A stretch of DNA of 64,000 nt from Alnus glutinosa (lineage: Eukaryota > Streptophyta > Magnoliopsida > Fagales > Betulaceae): positions 29,564,804-29,628,803 of the forward strand of contig NC_084888.1 in assembly GCF_958979055.1 (NCBI RefSeq), given 5' to 3'. The position numbers were made by a program, and so were the translations under genes. Below are positions 7,897-18,945 of this stretch, piece after piece. Each line of letters opens with the position of its first letter. Position 1 is the stretch's first letter. The notes under the pieces were generated by a model. The model was not told the origin of the DNA, did not search any database, and worked only from the letters and a program-made list of their open reading frames with translations.

Positions 7897-10591
7897 AAGG
7901 AGCTGCCAACAAGAGCTACATCAGGCACTCTACCTCCGACTATATTCCAGGCTCCACGGCATCAGTAGCGACAGCTGAAGTTGGTTCCCTGCCAATTAGA
8001 GTAGCAAATCAAAGAAGAACAATTCAAGGTACTACAAGAGAAAGCTGCAGAAGCCTATTAGCAACCATGTCTATGAAGGGTTGCTGAGCCTAATGCAATG
8101 TATGCTAAAAAGAATGGACAACATAAACAAGACCTACAAACTACCGCCACGGGTCAAGCAGGTATGGGTCAGGAATGATGAGACCATTCACCTCTTGAGG
8201 GGGAGTGGACTCACCTAGTATAGGTGCAGTCTCACAATGCCTAGGATTTTGGTTCCTAAACCCTAGTGCATACCAGGTATGTTTTCATTGCATTGATTGT
8301 CATATCTTATACATCCCATTTTGCCTTGCATTCTGTTTGAGGAACCACCTTTTCTATCCCTATATTTTCTCTTGGTTGCTTTGAGAATTTTCTGCAGTTA
8401 CATTCTAGGGATGACAGAGAAAGCATGTCACTGCTTTACTATCTTGATATAGTCAAACCTCTCTCCCTAAAGTCAGGTTTGATCTTATCTTACATGCTTG
8501 GACTAAACTGTCTTCTTCTCTATGTAAACATGTTTTTGTTGTTTTTCTATTTTATTGTTTTCAACAAAAAAAAAAAAAAAAAAAATTGGGGGAGAAGATG
8601 CAGATTTTTTTTTTTTTTTTTTTTAGAGTTGCCTTTCAGATATTGTATACAGTTTTGCTCGATATCTCAGTTCATTGTGTATTAATTGAGTATGCTTATA
8701 TATGATTGAGAGTTTATGTCCAATATCAGCAAAGTTTTCCTGTGCATCTTAATTCTAGATAGTTGCTTTTCTCATGCAATGAAAAATTGTGCACTATCCA
8801 AAACTCCCATAAGGTATTTTTCTTTTCTCTCTGACTTTTAGCTTTTCGAAATTCTAATGAGAGATTTTTTTTTGCTAAGATGGTCAAATTGACCAACTCG
8901 CTAGCTGAACCTAGAACCCATAAATTCTGACATTCTTTCTAGGTTGCAGCACCAAGTGATAAAAAACATTCAAAAATGAAAAAAAAAAATGGATAAATAA
9001 AAAGATTCACTGCTTTTGTGCTATAAATCTGTTATTGAACTTGCCCTTATAGAAACAGTCAGTGACCAAATCATTGCGAAAATAGACGGTCACTAAAGGA
9101 CGAAGTAAAAGAAAAATGTTGCAGCTTAGGGGGAGTATATCAGATGAGGGTGGCTAAGACATAGTAAAATAAGGTTTGACTTTTGACTGATCAAACATTG
9201 ATTTTCTCTCTTATTTTGAAAATCCAATTGCTTTAAGTCATATCAGTGAACTCCATACCTTATTGAGAAAGCTTTCACACACACACACACACCCATTGCA
9301 TGAGTTAGGTTTACTATTGAAAATTTTCTATCTGCAGGAAAATTTTTGTGCTTATTGACTCTTAACTCTCAATTATATCTTGGTATATTTTTGAAATACT
9401 ATTTGATTGTTTTATTAGTTATTTATACATGAGTGTTCTGAAGCTAACGTTAGGAAATTTTTGTTCTGCATATTTCCCTCTACTTTTCAGCTTCTAGTGT
9501 GAAGCGTCCGTACATACATGTTCTTGTGTTTGGACGTGCTCAGCTCTGTCAATCTCTTATCTGACAGCATGCCATCCGGACGAGTATGTGCTGCGTCCGG
9601 AAGCGAGCTTTTTGCTTTCTCTGCCAAACACACACACACACACACACTACTTTTTGCCTGTTCTATCATGTTGTGTTCTGTGTGTTTTCTCTCGGATTGA
9701 TCCCGAGATTTTGGCATTCTCTGCACATCTTTTTTCATTCCCAGGTATTACCTTTGATTTTCCTTATTCTCTTACGCTTTGGTTCTTTTTAGAATATTGG
9801 AATCTTTAATTGATTATGATTTGAGAGATTGTGCATGAATATCTTTTTGTCTTTATGCTAGATGGATATTATTAATCTGTGTCTTTTAGATTGCTATATC
9901 TACTTTTGTATTTCTTTATGCATCCAATTGATAGCCATCATAATACCACATTCTCTTTGAAACTAACAGGATCTAATATTTCCTTGTGGTGTTATTTTTG
10001 GATAGATTTCTGTTTAAATATTTTCAGGAATATGTTGTCTGGTGGCTTCCAGCATAGTGTCAGATAGAGGGCTTTTTAGAAAACAGATCAGTATTGAAAT
10101 CATATGTTCCAGCGATCTCAAATTTAAGATGTGTAGAGATTCCCCCTGCTCATACAGAGTCTTCCGTAACCTTTTCCGCTAAGATCTGCACCAACTAGAG
10201 ATCCAGTGGTGAATCTTCTTTATCATCTTGTAGACCACTTGTCTAGAGGATTTCTTTCTTCGGATGATCAGTTTCGGGCTAGAAGACTCAAGTGACTGAA
10301 AATTTTTAGTCTATGGTTTCTCGGCTTTAGGAGCAAGAAGCCGAAGTGGCTCAAATTCAGGAAATATGATATCTTGAGGTTTTGGTTTCCGCTTGTTGAT
10401 TTGAGCTTTTGATGAAACACTTTACTATTATTCTTGTTGTTTTGAATTTTAGTAATTGTGGTTTTCTCTTATACTCTGTTTACCTTTTGTCATTTTGAGA
10501 CAAAAAGGGGGAGTATTTTTTGTTTTGGACCGGGAATGTATTTCCAAACCGACCAAATGTTTTTTGTCCCAGAATGGCCAAAGGGAGAGTT
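7897..10591 (+). other. Non-coding interior of the copia-like element
   Basis: No pol domain or other recognisable protein is encoded in 2.7 kb. It contains A/T runs near 8566-8625, short CA runs near 9276 and 9629, purine-rich GGGGGAG tracts, and another group of CGTCCGGA-type motifs at about 9506-9604 resembling those of the LTRs. The tract CCAAAGGGAGAGTT ending at 10591 is the likely polypurine tract. Confidence 0.6.
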
Positions 10592-11686
10592 TGTTAGTAT
10601 TTTATATTGGCAACATTCTGGTTGACAAAAACACTTTATGCAATGGTTACTTTTTAACAAGATTATCGGTTCTATTCAGAGTCTTCAAGTAATATGGACA
10701 ATGTCTCATTTCATGTCATGTGTATGGTCACAAGTTTCTAAGAAGATGTCCATGAAGATTCCATGTAATTTCCAAGTCAGAACAGTCGGTTCTTGTGCAA
10801 CCATCTGGGCGGGCCTTTGAAGGCGTCCGAACGCCTTGCAATGTCTCACAAATAAACATTGAAGATGTCCGGACGTCAGAGCAACATTGTCCGGACGATA
10901 GGTCAATCAGTATTCAACAAGGAATCTGATTTCAAAAGTCGACACTGTTTGGGAAATCTTTGCAAGCCGTTCGGACGATGTCCTGTAGTTCAGAATATTC
11001 TAGAGTTCCGTTCAAACGCGTAAAGGATTTTAGCCAAGACCGTTCGAACGCTCGGTCAAGACGTCCGGAAGTGAACCTGATAAAGATAAAATTGCGCTGT
11101 TTCTGAAAGGATATCGCAGAAAACCGTCCGGACGAGGCTATTTTATGTCTGAACGCTCGCCAGCCAGAGTCCGAATCTCATCCGTTTTTGAGGTCTCTTG
11201 AAGCCTATAAATAGGGAGTTCTAGGCTAGTGTTTTGTATAGAATTCGGTGGTGAATTCCATAGTGCTTTAAGAGGGTGTTTAGGGAGAATCGAAGATCCG
11301 CTAGCTCTCAAGCCGTTGCCAGTGTGTGCTCAAGTGTTCGTGTGAAGTCTATCTTAGGGGTCGACCCTAGGGTAAAAGAATCCATCAAAAACCCCTTCAG
11401 GTGGAAGATCTGGTTGATAAGCGTTCGTGTTGGGTTACACGTCAGAGTTAAAGGTATGACTACTGCATATGGTTATGTGAGTACGAGTGTCTTGTAACTA
11501 GCTTTGTTTTTGGATAGTGGATTTCCTAGGTTTGGCTGCCCCAGAGTGGTTTTTTTTTTTTTTTTCCTTCATAGAGTTTCCACCTCGTAACAAATATCTT
11601 GTCTTATTTAAATTCCGCATTTAAGATATTTGTTTGTATACAAACACACACACTTGGTTTAAATTAGAAGTCAATAAATATTTTCA
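10592..11686 (+). repeat. 3' LTR of copia-like element
   Basis: Begins TGTTAGTATT and ends AATATTTTCA; matches 5941-7033 throughout, with small indels such as a missing block near 10975 compared with about 6300. It carries its own set of CGTCCGGACG-type palindromes between about 10806 and 11157 and is followed by the CCTAC duplication. Confidence 0.92.
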
Positions 11687-12120
11687 CCTACAATTCTTTT
11701 TTTTTATTATTTTTTTATAACTTACTAGCACATGTCAATATATGATCGGAGAGTGTTCACTTATTTTTAGTAGCTAATGTTGCTCTAATCATATTCTAAT
11801 TGGAGGGTGTTAACATCCCTTGGTTTTTTTTTTTTAATAATTTTAACTCTAAGATGTTTATTTTTAAATGAGTTTAGGTAAGCACATTCTAAATTCGACA
11901 TATTCTTTAATTATTTGGTCGAATAAATAATAGAAATGACTGCAAAAATACAATTAATTGTTATGAGGCTTTGGGACTGAAATATGACAATCATAGACCC
12001 TCATTTGCATTTATTTTTCAGCTGAAGAATTTGGTCATGTTGACCCAATAACTTTTTTTCTACCCTAATCAAATTGTTCAAAAAATGATGTTCGGTGTTA
12101 TAAAATATTCTAGAATATAT

Positions 12121-12290
12121 TTAGTAATGCTTTTTGCATAACTCTTCCACAATTTTAACAATTTTTTTTTTAAGATCAACCATTGAATATTTATGGCCCA
12201 CATGTAGGAAAACAAATATAATGGTTGATCATAAAAAAAAGTAGTTAGAGTTGTGCAAAAATTCTGTAAGAATTGTACAAGAAACATTAT
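12121..12290. mobile_element. MITE-like inverted repeat
   Basis: The left arm (TTAGTAATGCTTTTTGCATA...AAGATCAACCATT) pairs with the right arm (AATGGTTGATC...GTACAAGAAACATTATT) over roughly 60-70 bp, leaving a short centre with GGCCCACATGTAGG. Size and structure fit a MITE. The target duplication is unclear. Confidence 0.65.
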
Positions 12291-13696
12291 TCGATTATAT
12301 ATATACGTGGTTTTTTTTTTAATTGATTAAGGAAATGGTTACAATGGAGGATCATTCCCACTCCTTATTCGAAAGGATGAGAGAATGAGTTATCCTAAAG
12401 CCAGAAAAGGGGTGAGCTCCCCAACAATAATCCCATAAAAAAATACGACAGTGCAAAAATATAAACAAAAGTTAGAAAATTGGTCAAATAAATGATCCAG
12501 TCGATCCTCTCAAGGGCTGCACAAGGCGGTTGCAGAAACAAAAATGATGCAAATTAAGGCGAACCTATTTGAATCTCCACTTGGAAACAACAATAACAAC
12601 CGAAAGGAAGTTGAAGCTGAAGATATATTGTCATAGTCCAAAATATGGACTGAATAGTAAAAATATACCAACACATATCCAAATACAAAAGTACCCAAGA
12701 ACCAAAAAGACACATAAACATAAAAATAGCAAAAAACTTCAAAAAAAAATAAAATAAAATAAAAAAAGCTTTAGCAGCAAGCACGGCAGAGCTGGCCGGC
12801 GCGTGGGATATTTCAAGCCAGGTTTGAGAGCCCACAAGCTTTTCGGAAGCTCAAAGGAAACTTTAAGTCAAGATTTCAAGTTATGTTTGAGCATAGATTA
12901 TTATATATGTACGTGGTTGAAACTGAAAGTATGGGACCGTAGCTTTCAAGTCTAGCTACCACGTTTCTCCATCGATCTCTTGCCATATCCCACTTTTGTC
13001 GGCTCCTTCATACTTTGCTTACGGAACATGGATGTCACAAATTAAAGATATGACCGTTATTGGGATAGAAATTATTATATTATTGTGGTATAATTGGATG
13101 ATGTGATAATGAGAATTAGTCATCAAATTAATACTTGTAAAAAATATAAAAAATAACGGTTAATTTTTACTGCCATATCATCTTAATTGAATGACAATTA
13201 TATAATAGCTAATCTACTAAATAACACTACTAGGATGAAAATAGGGACATAAAACAATACTTATTAAAGTCAAATTGATGCTTAATTGTACCGAAATTTG
13301 ATATCCCATAAATTAAAAACCCTCTCTAGCTTTAATAAGATATTAAGCTTCATAGTTAATGGAATGGGAAAAGTTAGACCTTTAAACTAGAGTTATATAT
13401 TAAGCTAGTCCAATTTAGTGCCCATATTTCAAATTGAGCCCATGTAAGGTGCCTAACCAATACGTCAAAAGCTCCATAGGAGATAAATTTTTAAAACACC
13501 AAAAATTAAACTCTTAAACCTATCTCATACTAGTTAGCTGGTCCAATCTAGCGTCCGTACCCTACCACGATCGGGACATATTAATTAATAAACAATTTAA
13601 AGCCGAGATAAAATAAATAAAACCTATGTACTCGAGGATAGAAATTAAAATGTAAATAGTAACGCTTAAGTGAAGAGAAATATTAATCTCCGGCGT

Positions 13697-13698
<2 letters not shown>

Positions 13699-13741
<43 letters not shown>
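13699..13741. repeat. (TA)n microsatellite
   Basis: An AT/TA dinucleotide run with one break (TATACATATA). Confidence 0.9.
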
Positions 13742-13742
<1 letters not shown>

Positions 13743-14022
13743 TCCATGTTTTTATAGGGTCTTTGAGGCATGATTAGGAAATGCCACCCACCCACCATCC
13801 CACGACTCCCTTGTGCCAAGTTTGAAAGTTACAAGTCAGTAATCATCATGTTGTTTAATTTAGTTTAGACTACTGAATTCCAAAACCCCCCATCATTATT
13901 CCAAACATCCCAAACGCTTTCCCTTGAATTTTTGGAAAGGCATGATCTTTGTAGCTGATCACTTGGCCAACCCATTTTGTCGCCTGTGCATGATGGCAAT
14001 TGGGTTGCTAAAGATAGGGTCA

Positions 14023-14252
14023 TAGGGGTGGCAACAAGTGCGTGTCTACGTATTTGGTTTGGATCGCATCAAGAGATATAACAATAAAATTATCGAGACA
14101 TCATACAAATATATCTGTCCCATAGGAAATATAAAAAGATCATTTTTTTCAAAACGATTTAGATAAGTAGGTCAGACCCTTCAATCTTAACATACTAATT
14201 TTATGCTAGGTCCGTGTCGGGTTTGCGGGGTCATATAAAAAATTAACTCTTA
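14023..14252. mobile_element. Short hAT-MITE relative
   Basis: Starts TAGGGGTGGCAACAAGTG and contains GGTCCGTGTCGGGTTTGCGGGGTCAT followed by AAAAATTAACTC near its right end, the same terminal pattern as the copies at 542, 47376 and 61034. It is shorter and degraded, and no clear 8-bp duplication is visible. The right border is approximate. Confidence 0.55.
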
Positions 14253-14676
14253 TATATGTCGTGTGTTGAGACATATGAATATAAGAGAATATATAAGTAT
14301 TCAATTCAAACCCATTAACCTTAACTTATTAATTTCATATCGAATTTACAAGTAATGTAAAAAAAATTATCTGCATCCGTATAACTAAAGCCACTTTAGC
14401 CTTGTGAGAATGTGTAGTACTCAGCAGTTCTTCATCTAAAGTTTGCCGTCCATATAGAAACGAATTAAAGTATATATGAAGATTGGCAAAGGGAAGCAGT
14501 GAATTAAAAGAGAGGTCATTTTCGGGTAGTTTGGCCGAAAAAAGAAGGTGATCGTGGCCCCTTTCTTTAGCTCCTAACTCCTCCCCCTCCATTAAAAACC
14601 GCCAAGATTGACTGACCCTCACGCCTCCCATGCCCATTGCCCACAACAAAACAACACACATTCCCTTCGATCTTCT

Positions 14677-14686
14677 CTATATAAAT
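14677..14686 (+). promoter_or_regulatory. TATA box of the LysM gene
   Basis: CTATATAAAT lies 76 bp before the ATG at 14753, a normal distance for a plant TATA element with a short leader. The leader between them is pyrimidine-rich with a CT repeat (about 14720-14740), a common feature of plant core promoters and 5' UTRs. Confidence 0.7.
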
Positions 14687-14752
14687 TACCAAACCCCACC
14701 TCCTTTTTCTCTCCAACTTCTCTCTCTCTCTCTCTCTCTGTCTCTGTCTCTC

Positions 14753-15092
14753 ATGGCCTCCCTGAAGCTATCAAAGAGGCCGGCTAAGCTTCCATTAACG
14801 TCGATAGTTGATGCAGCGTCATGGTACTGTGCCTTCGTTCTGGTAGCCCTTATATTGACATTGACAACCTCTTTTAGGGAGACTAGCCATCTCTACGAGG
14901 CTGTGGGGGGCAACCTGCAGCTCTTGCACCGACCGTGCGACGAAATTTATGTGGTCGGAGAGGGCGAGACGCTTCACACAATCAGTGATAAGTGCGGCGA
15001 CCCCTTCATTGTTGAGCAGAACCCTCACATTCATGACCCAGATGATGTCTTCCCTGGACTTGTTATTAAAATTACTCCTTCAAATCCAATGT

Positions 15093-15094
<2 letters not shown>
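14753..15094 (+). CDS. LysM domain-containing membrane-anchored protein
   Basis: A single-exon gene of 113 residues. The basic N-terminus (residues 1-17) is followed by a hydrophobic segment at about 23-44 (WYCAFVLVALILTLTTSF), a signal anchor or single membrane helix. A LysM motif occupies about 62-110: it starts DEIYVVGEGETLHTISDKCG and includes DPFIVEQNPHI and the ending DVFPGLVIKITP. LysM modules bind N-acetylglucosamine-containing glycans such as chitin or peptidoglycan. Small plant proteins with one LysM and a membrane anchor exist, but their role is not well defined; there is no kinase domain and no GPI signal. I chose this ATG because it follows the TATA box and CT-rich leader and gives a basic start before the hydrophobic helix; an upstream in-frame ATG at 14630 lies before the TATA box. 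Confidence 0.87.

Positions 15095-15130
<36 letters not shown>
15095..15130. repeat. T36 homopolymer directly after the LysM stop codon
   Basis: Thirty-six consecutive T residues begin at the base after the TAG stop of the LysM gene, so the predicted 3' UTR would open with a long U tract. Homopolymer length may be imprecise in an assembly. Confidence 0.9.
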
Positions 15131-15137
<7 letters not shown>

Positions 15138-15597
15138 ATATATAATTATATATATATTACTGTAAGTACTTACTTTCTTCTTTGGGATTCTATTTGCCAG
15201 AAGCATATATAGACAGTTTTCTTTTTTCTTTTTTTTCATATTTATATTTTATATATGAGGACGCACGTACGTACGTAGGTTTATTTATTTATTTTTTTAT
15301 ATATTTCCCTTATTTTGGTGGAATTATCATGTTTGATTGGAGTAGCGATATATTCTGGTAATTAGCGCGCGCACTCATCCAAAAAAGAAAATATCCTAGC
15401 AAGCAACAGTTATAGTACGTGATTTCTAAAAAAAAATAAATAAAAAAAAAAATAAATGAATAAATGAGAGAAAATATCCTAGAAGATATCTATTTTTGTT
15501 AGGATTTTACTGACAGTAATTATGATCCCAATTAAATAATTGTAGATATTTGTACTAGGTAGGAAAATTGTAGATATTGGGCTTGTATATTGCTCTG

Positions 15598-15756
15598 ATT
15601 TTTAAAAAAATTACAAATATCAAGAGAATTTGTTTTTTTTTTTTTAAAAAAAAATTATGTTTAGATAAGTTAGAAAATTGAGGCAAAATTAAAAAAAGTT
15701 AGATAAAATTCGAGTAGAATTTGATATTTAAAAATTTTTCCTCACCCAAACATGCC
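15598..15756. mobile_element. MITE fragment, same family as 18691-18945
   Basis: The sequence AAATTACAAATATCAAGAGAA...TTATGTTTA...GAGTAGAATTTGA...CTCACCCAAACATGCC matches the right two thirds of the element at 18691-18945. The left end, expected to carry GTTTGTTTGGGTG, is not clear. Confidence 0.6.
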
Positions 15757-16289
15757 TAAATGCCTAATTATGACAATTTCTACATTAAATTAACACTTTT
15801 AAAAAAATTTAAGGATATGGTAGCAAAAATGAGCTCTCAATTTCTTTTTTCTTCTTCTTCCATTTTTTTTTTTTTGGGGTACAGTTTTACTCACATATTA
15901 GACCATAGGATTAGGGTGTGTCAAGTGAAATTGGGTATCCATGCCATGAACAAAATGCAGCCAAAAAGGCTATTAATTAAGATATGATGATGTTGAATTA
16001 AGTTTGGTTAGTGAAGCAACATTATAAGAGAGTAGTGATGGTTTTATGCTCTTTTAAAATTTAGTTTGTAATAAATAACTTACTTCTTGTTATCTAGGTT
16101 TAATTTTTGCAATCACACCTCCCATTAGGGTTTCAAGTTAAATTAGACGGTCAAAAGATAAAATAACCATTACATATATATATTAACTTTATAAAATTAT
16201 AAAATTACCCTTAAATTAAAATTAAATATTTATTTTTAAATGAGGGGGTTTTTTTTTTTTTTAAAGAATTTTAATAGCCATCGTTAGGA

Positions 16290-16450
16290 TTTAACAAAAA
16301 ATCTTAACGGATGGGTAACAAAAAATCCTAACGGATGGGTGAGATTAAAATTTTTTATAAAGTTCAATACATTAAATTGAAAGTTTTTAAACTTTATAAG
16401 GAACTTTACAAAAGTAATGGAAGTTTATGGAAAAGTTAAGTGAAGTTTCT
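16290..16450. mobile_element. One arm of a fold-back MITE related to 20327-20731
   Basis: Read on the minus strand this arm starts AGAAACTTCACTTAACTTTT and continues through ACTTTCAATTTAATGTATT and CATCCGTTAGGATTTT, closely resembling both arms of the element at 20327-20731. The opposite arm is degraded or absent. Confidence 0.55.
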
Positions 16451-17476
16451 CTAAAAGTTTTGTTGAATAACTACGGATCGGGATCCAAAACCAAATCAAC
16501 CACACAATAGTAATAGCTATCACAATATAAAACTATATAGAACACATAAACATCACAACTACAATATCAATACAAAAATTATGGTTATTAAGTGGAAACC
16601 CTTTGAGCACCTAAACTGCAAAATCAGTCCGGAGCAGTTAAACCGAGGAGATCACTATAATATAGAAGAACAAACTACAGTCAAAGTAAACTTACAAGTT
16701 ACAACCCCCGCTGACCGATCTTCTACCCCATGCCTCTCCTGGGTTTGGTTGAATAGACTAGTTAGGTGAAAACACATGCTCTTATTTGAGTGGTCGGCTA
16801 GCCATATTAATCACGAAGTGAATTGTAATTTTTTATTTTTTATTTTTTATTTTTTTTTTAAAGTCTGAGAAAAATTAAAAAAAAATGTGTTTGTTTTTTT
16901 TAAAAATAAAATAAAAAATATAGCTTATTCCTTTAGGAATAACTTTTATTCTCAATTTTAAGAGAAATATATTATTCTTCGTAAGGGAATAATTATTTAT
17001 AGAAATAGACTCCTATCAAATATGATTATTTCTATAGAATAGTCATTCAATTCTATAAATCTATTCTAAGAACATAACGAGGCCATAATGTACCTTGACC
17101 CATAATGTATCTTGACTAAGAAATTAAGGCAACTACTTCAGCCAGCAACCAAACGCATTGCCATTATTACTCGCCTGCTTTGTACTTTTGACAAGTTTAA
17201 CAAGCTATTCTTGCTCGATGGAGATCTTTTGCAATTCCCTTGCCCAATGAGAATGGGGCTGAGAAATTTTCAAAAAATAAAAAATAAAAAAAATGTTAGA
17301 AAGGGATCCATACTCGTACAGAGAACCCATGGCAGAGTAGGTAGGGGTGGAGCCAGCTTTTAGACTTTAGGGGACCAAATTTTTTTAAAAAAAAAGAAAA
17401 AAAAGATAGGGGTAAAACTTAATTTTTATTTTTTTTTTAAAAAAGCTTAGGGCTACCCTCTGAATCTCTAAATAGT

Positions 17477-18125
17477 AGAGAACTCTTAGTCCCTACCCTC
17501 TGAATCTCTGATCTCATATATTTTGATTAGGAAACTTGGTTGGGGTCCACTGTAATTTTATTTTATTCTTCTTGGAGGCAAAATTGCAATTTGGATGAAA
17601 CTAAGTGGGAGTAAAGTGTTATTTTCCCTATTAATTATCTCAATGCAATAATCAAAAGGATCGAAATTTCCTATAAACCGATTTGTAGGAAATTTCATGC
17701 AACCCATATATAAGAGTGACATGTGTCCATTAAACATGTGCTTCTATTAATGTTATTAATGTGTGAAGCACATTCTATTAAAACAACATGTGCTTCTCAC
17801 ATGCCAAGGGACACATGTCAACCTTATATATGGGTTGTATAAAATTTTTTACAAAACAGTTCGTAGGAATTTTATGTTTTTTTTTTTATTATTGCATTGA
17901 GATAATTAATAGGAAAAATTACATTTTACCCTCAAAGTTTCATCCAAATTGCAATTTTTCCTCCAAAGCGGAAAAAAAAAAAAAGAGACAACGGACTCTA
18001 ACCAAGTTTCCTAATTGCAATTTGGATGAAATTTTGGATGGTAGAGTGTAATTTTCTCTATTAATTATCTCAATGCAATAATCAAGACAAATGAGATCGG
18101 AGAGTAGGGACTAAGAGTTCTCTAC
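17477..18125. mobile_element. Nested large inverted repeat (MITE within MITE)
   Basis: Outer arms: AGAGAACTCTTAGTCCCTAC near 17478 pairs with GTAGGGACTAAGAGTTCTCT near 18104-18123. Intermediate arms: TTAGGAAACTTGGTT...GCAATTTGGATGAAAC near 17527-17606 pairs with its complement at 17930-18014. Inner arms: ATTATCTCAATGCAATAAT and CCGATTTGTAGGAAATTTCATGCAACCCATATATAAG-like sequence at 17636-17725 pair with 17820-17910. The inner unit belongs to the same family as 46411-46678. An extra copy of ATTATCTCAATGCAATAAT at about 18063 suggests a duplicated arm. No protein is encoded. Confidence 0.75.
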
Positions 18126-18690
18126 CTACAATATCACAAATGATTGGGGGAATTTCTTCTATCCGAACAGTACTTATGACATGAATACTGCTTCTTTAGC
18201 AAGCTGATGTGCAGCTAAATTGACATCTCGCTTCACATGAACCACCTGAGATGATTGAAAAGACTTCAAAACATTTTTTATGCCTTCCACCCGAGTTTTT
18301 TTTTTTTTTTTTTTTTAAAAAATATAGATATACCGTCGATCCGAGATTGATTTGTACATTTCTTGTATGGAGATAGGCAATAAATGTATAAAAAAAAAAA
18401 AAAAAAAATTAAACAAATTGTTTTTTTTAATGACTTAATACTTGCAAATGTGATATTGACATTGAATGCTGACATAGACACTCACGTGTCGGACCAGACA
18501 TATGTGACGGATCGATGACAAAAATTTAGGAAAAACTAAAAGGAATACTTTTGAAGACCCCTCGGCTTTGTCTCAAGCATACAATTCGTGGGTAATATGC
18601 AGGCCACATCAAGCTACGTACAAAGCTTATCACATGGAAATAAATTATTAAGGTCCACTCGATTAAAGGGTTCTAAAATCTTAACTTTAA
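18126..18690. other. Intergenic DNA, nothing recognised
   Basis: AT-rich with T and A runs at about 18298-18316 and 18390-18408. A short part at 18170-18290 (minus-strand reading about HVKRDVNLAAHQLAK) resembles the RNase H-like tail of LINE or copia elements but is too short to annotate as such. Confidence 0.4.
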
Positions 18691-18945
18691 GGGTTTGTTT
18701 GGGTGTGTAATTTTATTTATTTATATTTTTTTTTTTGTATTATATTATACTATTTTGTATTATATTCAAAATTGTAAATATCGAGAGAACTTATTTTTTA
18801 AAATTATGTTTAAATGGTTTAAAAAACTTGAGACAAAAAAAAAGAAAGAAAGAAAGATATAATTTGAGTAGAATTTGAATTCTAAAAAACAATCAAAACA
18901 TGTTTTTGAAAAATAATAAAAAACAACTATTACCCAAACATGCCT
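18691..18945. mobile_element. MITE with GTTTGTTTGGG terminus
   Basis: Starts GGGTTTGTTTGGGTGTGTAA and ends TTACCCAAACATGCCTC; the ends form a short imperfect inverted repeat (TTTGGGT/ACCCAAA). The interior is AT-rich. A partial second copy lies at 15598-15756. Confidence 0.6.

Larger units (their letters stand above)
5936..11691 (+). mobile_element. Complete non-autonomous Ty1/copia-like retrotransposon with 5-bp TSD
   Basis: Two direct repeats of 1093 bp (5941-7033) and 1095 bp (10592-11686) bound a 3.56-kb interior. The element is flanked by the 5-bp duplication CCTAC (5936-5940, 11687-11691). A primer binding site at 7036-7047 and a purine-rich tract just before 10592 complete the structure. 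The interior has a gag ORF with two CCHC knuckles but no protease, integrase or reverse transcriptase, so it would need enzymes from another element. Several GGGGGAG stretches (for example about 8199, 8587, 9129 and 10507) are typical of the copia 3' internal region. The LTRs have diverged by point changes, so the copy is not recent. Confidence 0.92.
11692..14022. other. Intergenic DNA, no gene seen
   Basis: AT-rich sequence with poly-T/poly-A runs and one MITE-like inverted repeat (12121-12290). The part at 12310-12850 has poly-T at its left and scattered coding-like but broken sequence, possibly an old non-LTR remnant on the minus strand. A TA microsatellite lies at about 13699-13741. No intact reading frame with recognisable domains was found. 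Confidence 0.6.
15131..17474. other. Intergenic DNA with MITE fragments
   Basis: AT-rich, no gene found. It contains an ACGTACGT-type tetranucleotide patch near 15264-15277, a MITE fragment at 15598-15756 and a MITE arm at about 16290-16450. Both are described separately. The rest shows only short runs of A, T or TTTA. Confidence 0.6.
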
